Shown here: positions 42,897 through 51,659 of the stretch, piece after piece | Position numbering within the stretch: position 1 is the stretch's first letter | Layout of the letters: every line of letters starts with the position of its first letter | From: Phycisphaerales bacterium | Lineage (GTDB): Bacteria > Planctomycetota > Phycisphaerae > Phycisphaerales > UBA1924 | Assembly: GCA_029260515.1 (NCBI GenBank) | Contig: JAJDDC010000070.1 | Location: forward strand, 62,001-126,000 | DNA: 64,000 nt | Direction of reading: 5' to 3' | Translations under genes and position numbers: made by a program | The notes under the pieces: generated by a model | What the model was told of the DNA's origin: nothing | Database searches by the model: none | The model's input: the letters and a program-made list of their open reading frames with translations, nothing else

Positions 42897-43367
42897 ATGC
42901 CCGATGCCCTCTCCGACACCGACCGCCTCGCCCTCGACGCCGCCTACGACGAGGCCCGCGCCGGCCTCGACGAGGGCGGCATCCCCATCGGCAGCGCCCT
43001 CGTCACCCCCGAAGGCACGATCGTCGCCCGGGGCCACAACCTCCGCGTCCAGACCGGCGACCCCACCGCCCACGCCGAGACCGCCTGCATCCGCGCCGCC
43101 GGGCGACGCCGCGACTGGCACACGCTCACCCTCGCCTCGACCCTCTCGCCGTGCGCGATGTGCACGGGCACGGCCATCCTCCACCGCATCCCCCGCGTCG
43201 TCATCGCCGAGCACGACAACTTCATGGGCCGCGAGGACTGGCTGAGGGCCGAGGGCGTCCAGGTCGTCCTCGCCGACGACCAGCGCTGCGTCGAGCTGAT
43301 GCGCGAGTTCATCGCCGCCCGCCCCGACCTCTGGGACGAGGATATCGGCGTCCCACCGACCGGCTGA
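42897..43367 (+). CDS. Cytosine deaminase, yeast FCY1-like
   Basis: The 156-residue protein is a zinc-dependent nucleobase deaminase with HAE (His59, Glu61) and PCAMC (Cys86, Cys89). The segments GGIPIGSALV, RGHNLRVQ, LSPCAMCTGTAILHRIPRVV and the C-terminal WDEDIG closely resemble yeast cytosine deaminase (FCY1), rather than the CodA amidohydrolase type of E. coli. Deamination of cytosine to uracil feeds the adjacent, divergent uracil phosphoribosyltransferase. tRNA or guanine deaminase relatives are alternatives but lack this C-terminal match. The start ATG lacks a ribosome site; AACAAT ends 5 nt before it. Confidence 0.9.
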   Translation: MPDALSDTDRLALDAAYDEARAGLDEGGIPIGSALVTPEGTIVARGHNLRVQTGDPTAHAETACIRAAGRRRDWHTLTLASTLSPCAMCTGTAILHRIPRVVIAEHDNFMGREDWLRAEGVQVVLADDQRCVELMREFIAARPDLWDEDIGVPPTG

Positions 43368-43582
43368 CGCTCGCGGCCCGCGATCACACGCGCTCTCCCC
43401 CACGACCTGTAACCGCGTCCGCACGACCCCCCCCACCGGCACAGACCGATCCGCGCCCACGCCGCCCGCGCCCCGGATCACACGCCCCACCATCCCATGG
43501 GCCGCCCGACCCGATGACACACGGGACACCCCACAGGGGGGGGTCTGTCAGTGCCCCGCCACGCCAGACGCACGAGCAACGC

Positions 43583-44497
43583 ATGAGCCTCGAACGCGAG
43601 AAACAGCTCCTGGCACGCAACGACGACGAGCTCGTCCAGCTCGTCGAACGCCTGGACCGCGAGTCGAAGGCGCCGAAAAATGATTCCCGGCGCTCGGGCG
43701 AACGCTTCACCTACCGCGCCGGCGTCATCCCCTGCATGACATTCGACACCAACGGCACACGCCGCCAGTCGGTCATATACCCCCGCAACATCTCCTCGGG
43801 CGGCATCTCGCTCGTCCACCGCGGGTACCTCCACAGCGGCACCGAGATCCACCTGGTGCTCCGCACGCGGGACGGCGAGCCCATGATCATCAAGGGGCTC
43901 GTCCGCACCTGCCGCCACCTCTCCAAGATGCTCCACGAGATCGGCGTCCAGTTCGAGGAGAAGCTCGACCCCGCAGACTTCTGCGAGCCCGACGTCATCG
44001 AGGCCGCCCTCGCCGCGGCACGCAAACACAACCCCCTGCCAAAGCTCACCGGGCGGATCCTCTTCGTCGCAGACAGCGCCGACGAACAGCGACAGTTCCA
44101 GGCCTCCCTCGCAAGCACCGGTGTCTCGATCGAGATCGCCGGCTGCATCGGCGCCGCTATCGACGCGCTCAAGACCAAAAACTACGACGTCGTCATCACC
44201 GACGACAGCCTCGAGGCAATCACCGCCGACAAGCTGTTCGCAACGCTGCGCGCCCAGTCGCACACCGGACCGATCATCTGCCTCACCTGGACGCTCACCG
44301 ACGAGCACACCGCGGCCTACGACCCCGACGAGACCACGGCCTTCGTCCAGCGCCCCGTCGATGCGCGACGTCTCGCAGCGCAGCTCGCCGAGATTTTCCC
44401 AGATCCCAAGAGCGCGGCCAATGGGCAAGAGAGCGACGAAACGCCGCCCCCGGCCTCCGAGACAGATCCACAAAACGCGGGCTCGCGGGCCGCCTGA
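43583..44497 (+). CDS. PilZ domain protein with degenerate receiver domain
   Basis: The 304-residue protein has a short helical N-terminus, a PilZ domain at residues ~35-140 (RRSGERFTYRAGVIPC, then YPRNISSGGISLVHRGYLHS), and a receiver-like domain at ~155-280. The PilZ residues RxxxR and NxSxxG needed for c-di-GMP binding are present in form (RRSGERFTYR, NISSGG). In the receiver, an aspartate is at the usual site (DVVITDDSLE) but the lysine of the signalling loop is changed (FVQRPVD), so phosphorylation is doubtful. It may couple c-di-GMP to another output. The ATG at 43583 is one of several possible starts (also 43514). Confidence 0.8.
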   Translation: MSLEREKQLLARNDDELVQLVERLDRESKAPKNDSRRSGERFTYRAGVIPCMTFDTNGTRRQSVIYPRNISSGGISLVHRGYLHSGTEIHLVLRTRDGEPMIIKGLVRTCRHLSKMLHEIGVQFEEKLDPADFCEPDVIEAALAAARKHNPLPKLTGRILFVADSADEQRQFQASLASTGVSIEIAGCIGAAIDALKTKNYDVVITDDSLEAITADKLFATLRAQSHTGPIICLTWTLTDEHTAAYDPDETTAFVQRPVDARRLAAQLAEIFPDPKSAANGQESDETPPPASETDPQNAGSRAA

Positions 44498-44518
44498 AGC
44501 GCCAGATGCCGATCCGAC

Positions 44519-44601
44519 TGCGGGCGACAGGACTCGAACCTGCACGGGCAATGCCCACGGGGACCTAAACCCCGCGCGTCTGCCAGTTCCGCCACGCCCG
44601 C
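44519..44601 (-). tRNA. tRNA-Leu (TAG)
   Basis: Read on the minus strand, the 83-nt gene begins GCGGGCG and ends CGCCCGC plus discriminator A. The anticodon stem GGGG/CCCC encloses TTTAGGT with anticodon TAG. The long variable arm (TGGGCATTGCCCG) and the T arm with TTCGAGT are typical of a class II leucine tRNA. CCA is not encoded. Confidence 0.93.
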
Positions 44602-44709
44602 GACAACGAGAAATCCTACGCCCGCGTTGGCGTCTTCCCCCCGCGAAACCCGAAATTCAGGGGATGATCGCCGGTATGATGCCCCGGGGGATTGTGCAAG
44701 GAGTGCGCC

Positions 44710-45699
44710 ATGCGACGCCGTGACCGAGCCGCGCTGACACTGGGCCCACTGCTCATCCGCCTCCCCCTCGCCCTGGTCTTCCTCTGGGCGGGCCTGGGCA
44801 AGCTCATCGCCGACACAGAGGTCACGCCCGAGCAGGCCGTCGTCCTCGTCGCCGCCGGCGTCCGACTCCCCGCCGACGCCGTGCCGCCCAAAGACCGGGC
44901 CGATGACTCGGCCCCCACGCTCGCCCAGCCGCTGGCCGACCCCGACGCCTCAGACGACGCGCCCGACGACACCCCCGCCGAACCACCCACCCAGTCGTCG
45001 GGCGACCCCCAGAGCACGCCGGACGCCGACGACGAACCCGCGCCCGCGACGCCCGGCGACGCGCAGGCGCGCCGCACGCGCGACGCGTCGCCGCGCATCA
45101 TCCTCGCGAGCACGCAAGACGCGCCCGCGAGCGCCGACGATGATGGTGCGGCCGACACCGGCGACACAACCAACGCCGAGGCCCCGATCGTCGTCCGCCG
45201 CGTCAACATGCTGATCCTCATGATGCACGCGAGCAGCGAGCCGGGCGTGTCGGACTCCGACGCCTCGCCCACCCCCGCCGTCTGGCCGTCCTTCCTCGCC
45301 AAGGGCCCCTGGCCCAAGGTCCTCGCCTGGGCCGCCTGCTTCACCGAGATCTTCGCCGGCTTCTTCCTGCTCATCGGGCTGCTCACGCGCTTCAGCGCCC
45401 TCTCGCTCGCCGGCGTCATGGGCGTCGCGATGTGGCTGGCGACCTTCGGCCCCGCGATCCAGACCGACACAGCAATACTCGGCTTCATCCCGGGCCACCC
45501 CGCATGGTCGCACGAGTGGATGACCCCGTTCTTCCAGTTCACGCTGCTCATGGCCGCCCTCTCGCTCGTCTTCACCGGCTCGGGCGCCATCGCCCTCGAC
45601 CGCGCGATCTTCTCGCCAGCCAGCGACGACGACGACTGGGACGACGACGCCACACCACAGAGCCTCCGCGAGCGCCACTCCTTTGACCGCTCGCCGTAA
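44710..45699 (+). CDS. DoxX-like membrane protein with long hydrophilic insertion
   Basis: The 329-residue protein begins with a membrane helix ending in WAGLGKLI, the hallmark start of DoxX/SURF4-type proteins. The other three helices (AWAACFTEIFAGFFLLIGLL, LAGVMGVAMWLATF, FTLLMAALSLVFTGSG) follow residue ~200. Between helix 1 and helix 2 an insertion of roughly 150 residues, rich in Asp, Ala, Pro and Thr, replaces the usual short loop. DoxX-like proteins are associated with quinol or sulfur metabolism and oxidative stress; here the role is unknown. The ATG at 44710 follows AAGGAG. The next gene starts 9 nt downstream. Confidence 0.8.
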   Translation: MRRRDRAALTLGPLLIRLPLALVFLWAGLGKLIADTEVTPEQAVVLVAAGVRLPADAVPPKDRADDSAPTLAQPLADPDASDDAPDDTPAEPPTQSSGDPQSTPDADDEPAPATPGDAQARRTRDASPRIILASTQDAPASADDDGAADTGDTTNAEAPIVVRRVNMLILMMHASSEPGVSDSDASPTPAVWPSFLAKGPWPKVLAWAACFTEIFAGFFLLIGLLTRFSALSLAGVMGVAMWLATFGPAIQTDTAILGFIPGHPAWSHEWMTPFFQFTLLMAALSLVFTGSGAIALDRAIFSPASDDDDWDDDATPQSLRERHSFDRSP

Positions 45700-45708
45700 G
45701 CACACGCG

Positions 45709-48630
45709 ATGACGAGCCAGAGCCCGACAACACCAAGCGCCACGTCGGCGCTCCGCCCCGCGGTCCCGGCGCCACCGCCGATCCACGCCGGCGACCAGCG
45801 CCGCTCGCGCCTGTACCGCGACCTGCTGCCGACCGCGATCTCCCTGCTCATCCACGCCTCGCTCCTCGGCGCAATCTTCTACATCAGCGCCACCACCCCC
45901 CGCGATACCGGGCGTCGCCTCTCGCTGGCCGAGGTCGGCGTCAACCCGATCATCGAAACCTACCGCCCTGTCACCCCGCCGCTCGAATCACCTCCCATAA
46001 ACCCGGCGTCCGCGCAAACGCCGACCAACGCGACGCCGACGCCGCGCATCGTCTCGCCCCAGGTCCGCCCGACCGAGCTCGTCGGCCTCACCTCTGAATT
46101 CGACGCGTCGGCGCCAGATCTCATGAGCTCGATCGCGACCTCCGCCGGCCCGGGCGCGACCGGCGCGATCGCCGCCGCAGACCCGGGCGCGCAGACCTTC
46201 GCCTCCTTCGCCGGCCTCCGCTCCAAGGCCGCCTCGCGCATCGTCTACGTCGTTGACGCCTCGGGCGCGATGGCGTCGTCGTTCTCGTTCGTCCAGGACA
46301 AGCTCAAACGCTCCGTCGACCGCCTGGGCCCGACCCAGCACTTCCAGATCGTCCTCTTCGGCGACCGCCGCGACCGACCCGCCGGCTCTCCCCCATACCA
46401 GCTCTTCACGCCCACAGGTCGCGAGCCCGGCCTCGTCCGCGCCACGCCCACGTCGCAGAAATTCGCCGCCGAGTGGATCGACTCGGTCATCCCGGGCGGG
46501 CGATCCAACCCCGCCGACGGCCTCCGCGCCGCCTACGCCCTCAAGCCCGACCTCATCTTCCTCCTCTCGCGTTCCATCCAGCGCTCCGGGCCCAACGCAT
46601 CCTGGGGACGCGGCAAGGACGCCATCCTCGCCGAACTCGAACGCCTCAACCCCGCCTCGAAGCACACCGGACGGCGCAAGGTCGTCGTCAAGACCATCCA
46701 GTTCCTCGACGAGGATCCGACAGGCATCATGAAGGCCATCGCCGCGCTCCACGGCGACGGCGAGGGCTCCTACCGACTCCTCGCCTGGGACGACCTGCGA
46801 CACGAACCCGACGAGGCCGAACAGATGGCCCTCGCCGACGCACTCACCGAGGACGACTCGGCACGCCTCGAGCGCGCAGCCCAGCGCCTCGCCTCGGTCG
46901 AAGAGGACGGCAGCGCGCTCTCCGTCCTCTTCGGCGTCCCCCTCGCCGAGCAGGCCGACAGCGTGCGGCGCGCTTCCGAGTTCACGCTCTCGCTGCTCGC
47001 GACGATCGACGCCCAGGGCGCCGACGACCCACGCTCCCCCACCGACGCCCGTATCCCCCTGCTCCGCGCCCGCGCCGCGATCCTGCTGGCGTCGCTCACC
47101 GACGAGCCCACGTACCGCCACTCGCTGGCACAGACCGCGATCGCCAACGTCGAGCACCTGTCCGTGGGCGACCCCGACGCGGACGCCGCACGCCGTGTCG
47201 CCCACGCCGTCGCCCTCGTCCAGGCGGGCGACCCCGTGGACGCCCGGCGCGCCCTGCTCACGCTGATCCGCGAGGCGCCCGTTCTCCGCGCCAGCCCCAC
47301 GATCATCGGCGAGGCCCGCCTCGCGATCCTGCTCACAGCGCGCAACGCCGCAGAACGCGCCGCCGCGACCGACGCGCTCCACAAATCGCTCGACGCAGAG
47401 CCGTTCACCGTCGACCGCCTGCCCGACCCCCTGTGGCGCCTGGCCGCCGCCGAGGCCGTCGCCCGCACGCGCCTGCCCGAGCCCTCGCTCGCGCCGACGG
47501 CGCTCAACGACCTGCTCGTGCTCGCCTCGGACCCCGAGCTGATGCGCGACCCCGCGCGACGCAGGGCGTTGATCTACGCCAAGGTCGCCCGCGCGACCGA
47601 CCCGTACGCGTCGCAGATCGACTGGCCCGCGATGCCCGCCGAGGCCGCCTTCGCCCGCGCCGCGATCCTCGCGCGGGCCGCCTCCACCTGGAACGAGGCC
47701 CTCGACCTCTTCGAGCTCGTCACCCGCCGCCAGGACGCGGGCGCCCTGCGTGCCGAGGCCCTCTGGGAGTCGGCCATCATCCTCCGCGTCCACAACACCG
47801 ACGAGTCTCGCGCCAGAGCGACCGTCCTCCTCGAGCAGCTCGCCCGGGACTACCCCGACTCTCCCCGCGCCCCCGACGCGATCGCCGCCGCCGTCGCCGA
47901 CGCCGCGGCCAGCAACTCCGACATGCCCGAGGCCTTCGAACTCGACGTGCTCCGACTCGCCATCGAGTACTACGGCTCGCACCCGCAGGCCGACCTCTGG
48001 CGCGTGAAGTACGCCGAGCGCATCCAGGGCATCGACCGCCTCGACGTCCTCGAGCCCGTCACCCCGGGCACGACCGAGGGGACCGCCGCCGCCGCCCTCT
48101 ACCTCCAGACAGTCCGCGAGCTGCTCGCCCAAGACGCGCAGCCCCGCGAGCGTGTCGCCCTTCTCCGCCTCGCCGTCGCGATGGCCGAACGCCACGACGC
48201 CCGCCCGCGCGCCGCCCTGCTCGTGGACCTGGGCGAGGCCGAGCTCGACGCGGGCGACCCCGGGCGTGCCATGCCCCTGCTCGTCCGCGCCGCGTCCCGC
48301 AAGGAGCCCGTCGATGGCGCCAGCGAGCGCATCGACATCGCCCGCGCCCGCGCGCACCTGGCCGTCGCCCAGAGCCCCGAGGCCTTCACGATCCTCCGCG
48401 ACGTCGCCTCGCGTCTCGACGCCGCGGCCCAGCGCGACGACCGCTTCTGGCACGCCTGGACCCTCATGCTCGAGATCCTCGCCGACCGCGCCGACGCGGG
48501 CCAGGGCGCGGGCGTGCAGGACGCCCGCGCACACCTCGGGCGCCTCCGCCTCATCGACTCAGGACTCGGCGGCGAGCCGTGGAGCACGCGCCTCCGCGCC
48601 GTGCGCCAGCGGCTAGACTCGATGCCGTGA
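45709..48630 (+). CDS. Membrane-anchored VWA-domain protein with TonB-like N-terminus
   Basis: The 973-residue protein has an N-terminal single helix (LLPTAISLLIHASLLGAIFY) containing the SxxxH spacing of TonB transmembrane helices, followed by a Pro/Thr-rich stretch. A von Willebrand A-like domain follows at residues ~175-330, with the MIDAS-like DASGA in VYVVDASGAMASS. The remaining ~640 residues are helical, resembling degenerate TPR or solenoid repeats with Ala/Arg/Asp-rich composition. The VWA portion suggests metal-dependent protein binding. It lies 9 nt after the DoxX-like gene and its stop codon overlaps the GTG of tmk, so the three genes are one unit. Confidence 0.75.
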   Translation: MTSQSPTTPSATSALRPAVPAPPPIHAGDQRRSRLYRDLLPTAISLLIHASLLGAIFYISATTPRDTGRRLSLAEVGVNPIIETYRPVTPPLESPPINPASAQTPTNATPTPRIVSPQVRPTELVGLTSEFDASAPDLMSSIATSAGPGATGAIAAADPGAQTFASFAGLRSKAASRIVYVVDASGAMASSFSFVQDKLKRSVDRLGPTQHFQIVLFGDRRDRPAGSPPYQLFTPTGREPGLVRATPTSQKFAAEWIDSVIPGGRSNPADGLRAAYALKPDLIFLLSRSIQRSGPNASWGRGKDAILAELERLNPASKHTGRRKVVVKTIQFLDEDPTGIMKAIAALHGDGEGSYRLLAWDDLRHEPDEAEQMALADALTEDDSARLERAAQRLASVEEDGSALSVLFGVPLAEQADSVRRASEFTLSLLATIDAQGADDPRSPTDARIPLLRARAAILLASLTDEPTYRHSLAQTAIANVEHLSVGDPDADAARRVAHAVALVQAGDPVDARRALLTLIREAPVLRASPTIIGEARLAILLTARNAAERAAATDALHKSLDAEPFTVDRLPDPLWRLAAAEAVARTRLPEPSLAPTALNDLLVLASDPELMRDPARRRALIYAKVARATDPYASQIDWPAMPAEAAFARAAILARAASTWNEALDLFELVTRRQDAGALRAEALWESAIILRVHNTDESRARATVLLEQLARDYPDSPRAPDAIAAAVADAAASNSDMPEAFELDVLRLAIEYYGSHPQADLWRVKYAERIQGIDRLDVLEPVTPGTTEGTAAAALYLQTVRELLAQDAQPRERVALLRLAVAMAERHDARPRAALLVDLGEAELDAGDPGRAMPLLVRAASRKEPVDGASERIDIARARAHLAVAQSPEAFTILRDVASRLDAAAQRDDRFWHAWTLMLEILADRADAGQGAGVQDARAHLGRLRLIDSGLGGEPWSTRLRAVRQRLDSMP

Positions 48631-49322
48631 CCAACGCCGCGCACAAACAAACGCACAAGCCCGCGCCCACCCCGCCCGCCCACGCGATCAACCCCGCCCT
48701 CGCCGCGGCGCTGCGGGGCAAGTTCCTCGTCTTCGACGGGCCCGACGGCTCGGGCAAATCCACCCAACTCCGACGCTTCCTCGACGCCGCCCGCGACGCA
48801 CGCCTCGACCCGTGCGAGGTCCGCGAGCCCGGCGGCACAGAGATCGGCGAGAAGATCCGCCGGGCGCTCCTCGACCACCTCGAGCAGGACATGACACTCC
48901 GCTGCGAGATGCTCCTGTACATGGCCAGCCGCGCCCAGCTCGTCGAGCAGACCATAAGACCCGCCCTCGACGCCGGGCGCCTCGTCGTCGCCGACCGATT
49001 CGTCAGCTCCACCCTCGCCTACCAGGGCGCCGCCGGCGGACTCCCGGAAGACGACATCCGGACCGCCGCCCGCATCGCCTGCGGCGACGTCACGCCCGAC
49101 CTCGTCGTCGTCTTCGACGTGGACGAGGACACCGCCGCCGCCCGCCTCAACCCCCTGCTCGACCGCATGGAGTCCAAGGGCCGCGACTACCACCGCCGCG
49201 TCCGCGAGGGCTACCTCGCCCAGATCGACCGCGACCCGCGGCGACACCTCCGCGTAGACGCGGGCAGGGGCGAAGACGACGTATACGAGCAACTGCTCGC
49301 GGGGCTGGCCAAGTGCCTCTGA
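48627..49322 (+). CDS. tmk: Thymidylate kinase
   Basis: The enzyme (231 residues) phosphorylates dTMP to dTDP. It has the P-loop DGPDGSGKSTQLRR, the dTMP-binding DR motif VVADRFVSSTLAYQG, and the LID-region RMESKGRDYHRRVREGYL. Positions of the REPGGT and PDLVVVFDV segments fit the family. The GTG at 48627 overlaps the stop codon of the VWA gene (GTGA). The stop codon directly abuts the stop codon of the convergent dockerin-tailed gene, with no spacer. Confidence 0.95.
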   Translation: MTNAAHKQTHKPAPTPPAHAINPALAAALRGKFLVFDGPDGSGKSTQLRRFLDAARDARLDPCEVREPGGTEIGEKIRRALLDHLEQDMTLRCEMLLYMASRAQLVEQTIRPALDAGRLVVADRFVSSTLAYQGAAGGLPEDDIRTAARIACGDVTPDLVVVFDVDEDTAAARLNPLLDRMESKGRDYHRRVREGYLAQIDRDPRRHLRVDAGRGEDDVYEQLLAGLAKCL

Positions 49323-50693
49323 CTACGCGCACCCCGCCGCAAACGCGGTAAGGAACGCGACCACATCCGAAAAATCCCACTGCCCCATCGGCTCGGCCAG
49401 GTCCGCCGCGGCTTGGTTCGCCCCGAACGCGGTGAGGAACGCGACCACATCCGAAAAGTCGAGCTGGCAGAACGGCGACGCCAGGTCCGCGGGCGAACAC
49501 GCCGACGCCGGCGTGTCGTTCTCGAACCACGTCACCTCCCCGCCCGTGAACACCCCCGCCGCCACGTCCAGGTCGCAGTCACCGTCGAAGTTCCCGACGA
49601 CCACCGCCTGCACGCTCGGCGCCCCGTCCTGCGAGATAACGTGCGTCGCGAACGCGGGCGACGCCGCCCCGTCGTTCTCGTGCCACGAGACGTTCGAGAT
49701 CGAGCCCTCGCCGGAAACCAGGTCGAGGTCGCCGTCCCCGTCGAAGTCCGCCATCACCACCGAGCGCCCCACGGTCGCCGAGGTGTAGATGGCGGTCTTC
49801 GTGAACGCCGGCGGGTCGCCCCCGTCGCTGGCCCACCAGTCCAGCTCGGTCTCGCGGATCACCGCGACGTCGAGGTCGCCGTCGCCGTCGAGGTCACCGG
49901 CGACGATGTCGTTGCCCCCCGCCAGCGGATCCACCTCGTGCGTGACCCACGCCAACCCGTCGCCGCCGTCGTTCTCAGCCCAGGCGAACGACGGGCCGCC
50001 CACGTCGGTGTACAGCAAATCGACGTCCCCGTCGTCGTCCAGGTCGCACGCGAATATCGCGCGGATGTTGCTGTTGCCAAGCCCGATGTCCGCGACAAGG
50101 CCGCTGAACACGCCGCCGTCGTTGCGGAACCACCCCGCGCTGCCCGCGAGCGACCTCCACGCGACAACGATGTCGAGGTCGAGATCGCCGTCGATATCCG
50201 CGGTCACGATATCGGACGCCTCGGCGAGCGAGCTGCTCAGAACCTGCTCGGGCCCGAAGCCGCCCGATCCGTCGTTCTCCCACCACCTGAACGTGTTGTC
50301 CAGGCGCGAGCCCGCCATCGCGTCGAGATCGCCGTCTCCGTCGATATCGTCGGCGTGAACCGTGTCGGGCGCGTCGACCCCCAAACCGATCGTGATCCTC
50401 GCCCCGAACGTCCCGTCGCCGTTGTTCGGGAACCAGCCGATCGTGTCGTCCGTCTCCGAGCCTACGAGGATGTCGATATCCCCATCGCCATCAAAATCGC
50501 CCGCGAAGATGTCACGCACACCCGGAGCATTCCCGGCAGGGTGCTCGTCGAGATCCTGACCGAATGCGACACCGCCGCCAATGCCAACCAGAACAATCAT
50601 GGCGCCCACGGCCACAGGCGATCGCCCATCCCGCCAGACGAGCCCACGGACCCGGTAAGCAATACCACAACAATGGTCAACGAGACGCGCCAT
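49323..50693 (-). CDS. Secreted FG-GAP/VCBS repeat protein with GC-type dockerin tail
   Basis: The 456-residue precursor has an N-terminal export signal with a hydrophobic core (GAMIVLVGIGGGVAF, cleavage likely near FGQ) and then at least seven FG-GAP repeats with calcium-type loops (DFDGDGDIDI, DIDGDGDLDAMAG, DLDGDGDLDVAV, DFDGDGDLDLV). These form a beta-propeller for extracellular binding. The 58-residue tail has the double DFSDVVAFLTAF repeat but ends in AAGCA, not GCP. The ATG at 50693 follows GGGGAG; a second ATG at 50600 would also keep a signal peptide. It is the only dockerin-tailed gene of the window outside the 33-42 kb run. Confidence 0.85.
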   Translation of the reverse strand: MARLVDHCCGIAYRVRGLVWRDGRSPVAVGAMIVLVGIGGGVAFGQDLDEHPAGNAPGVRDIFAGDFDGDGDIDILVGSETDDTIGWFPNNGDGTFGARITIGLGVDAPDTVHADDIDGDGDLDAMAGSRLDNTFRWWENDGSGGFGPEQVLSSSLAEASDIVTADIDGDLDLDIVVAWRSLAGSAGWFRNDGGVFSGLVADIGLGNSNIRAIFACDLDDDGDVDLLYTDVGGPSFAWAENDGGDGLAWVTHEVDPLAGGNDIVAGDLDGDGDLDVAVIRETELDWWASDGGDPPAFTKTAIYTSATVGRSVVMADFDGDGDLDLVSGEGSISNVSWHENDGAASPAFATHVISQDGAPSVQAVVVGNFDGDCDLDVAAGVFTGGEVTWFENDTPASACSPADLASPFCQLDFSDVVAFLTAFGANQAAADLAEPMGQWDFSDVVAFLTAFAAGCA

Positions 50694-50786
50694 AAGACAT
50701 CTCCCCGCAAGGGTGCTCTTGCCTGGCAGCGTCCGTGCTCAGTTCACCCGTCGGATCCCCCCTCCGGGCCTGCTTGAATCGCAAGC

Positions 50787-50792
50787 TACCCT
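50787..50792 (+). promoter_or_regulatory. -10 box TACCCT, leaderless start of plsY
   Basis: TACCCT is followed by exactly 6 nt before the ATG at 50799; there is no ribosome site. Confidence 0.45.
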
Positions 50793-50798
50793 ACCACA

Positions 50799-51458
50799 AT
50801 GCTCCCCTGGCTCATCGCAATCCTCCTCGCCTACCTCGTCGGCGCCGTCCCCTTCGGCGTCCTCATCGCCCGAGCCAAGGGAATCGACATCCGCACCCAG
50901 GGCTCCAAGAACACCGGCGCGACCAACGTCGGCCGCGTCCTGGGCTTCCGCTACTTCATCCTCTGCTTCGTGCTCGACTTGACCAAGGGCCTCGCCCCCA
51001 CGCTCGGCGCCGGTCTGTACGCCGGGGTCGCCGGGAACTGGACCATCGACCCAACCCAGGCCTGGCTCTGGCTCGCCGTCGCTGCCGCCGCCGTCCTCGG
51101 GCACATGTTCAGCCCCTTCCTCGCCTTCAAAGGGGGCAAGGGCGTGGCGACCGGGCTGGGCGCGCTGCTGGGCGTCTTCCCGGTCCTCACCATCGCCGCC
51201 CTCGCCGCGGCACTCGTCTGGGGCGCCGTCTTCGCCATCCGCCGCATCGTCAGCCTCGCCTCCATCGCCGCCGCCCTCGCCCTGCCCATCGCCGCCGGCA
51301 TCGTGCTCGCCACCCGCGAAGGCATGACCCCCGCGGCCGCCGCCCCGTTCGTCACCGTCTCCGCGGCCCTGGGCATCCTGGTCGTCGTGCGCCACAAGGC
51401 CAACATCCGCCGCCTGCTGGCGGGCCAGGAACGCCGGGTCGGGCGCCCCAGCCCCTGA
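50799..51458 (+). CDS. plsY: Glycerol-3-phosphate acyltransferase PlsY
   Basis: This multi-pass membrane enzyme (219 residues) transfers acyl groups from acyl-phosphate to glycerol-3-phosphate in phospholipid synthesis. The three conserved cytoplasmic loops are visible: GSKNTGATNVGR near residue 35-46, GHMFSPFLAFKGGKGVATGL, and the C-terminal RHKANIRRLL. Helix number and length fit the family. PlsX, which makes acyl-phosphate, is not in the window. TACCCT lies 6 nt before the start codon. Confidence 0.95.
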   Translation: MLPWLIAILLAYLVGAVPFGVLIARAKGIDIRTQGSKNTGATNVGRVLGFRYFILCFVLDLTKGLAPTLGAGLYAGVAGNWTIDPTQAWLWLAVAAAAVLGHMFSPFLAFKGGKGVATGLGALLGVFPVLTIAALAAALVWGAVFAIRRIVSLASIAAALALPIAAGIVLATREGMTPAAAAPFVTVSAALGILVVVRHKANIRRLLAGQERRVGRPSP

Positions 51459-51659
51459 CCATCCCGCAGCGCCCGCCCGCCCAACGGGTCAAGACGCGAC
51501 CACCCGATGACCGATAACACTCGCCGAGGGTCCGAGAACACGTCGGCGCTCGCCCAGGGCACGCAGACCGCCCCCGCGCTCGGCGCCTTGTGCGCCCGGT
51601 GAACTCCACAGGGCCGCAAGCCGATCTTGGACCCGGGCCGTCGCGGCAGGAGATGAGCC

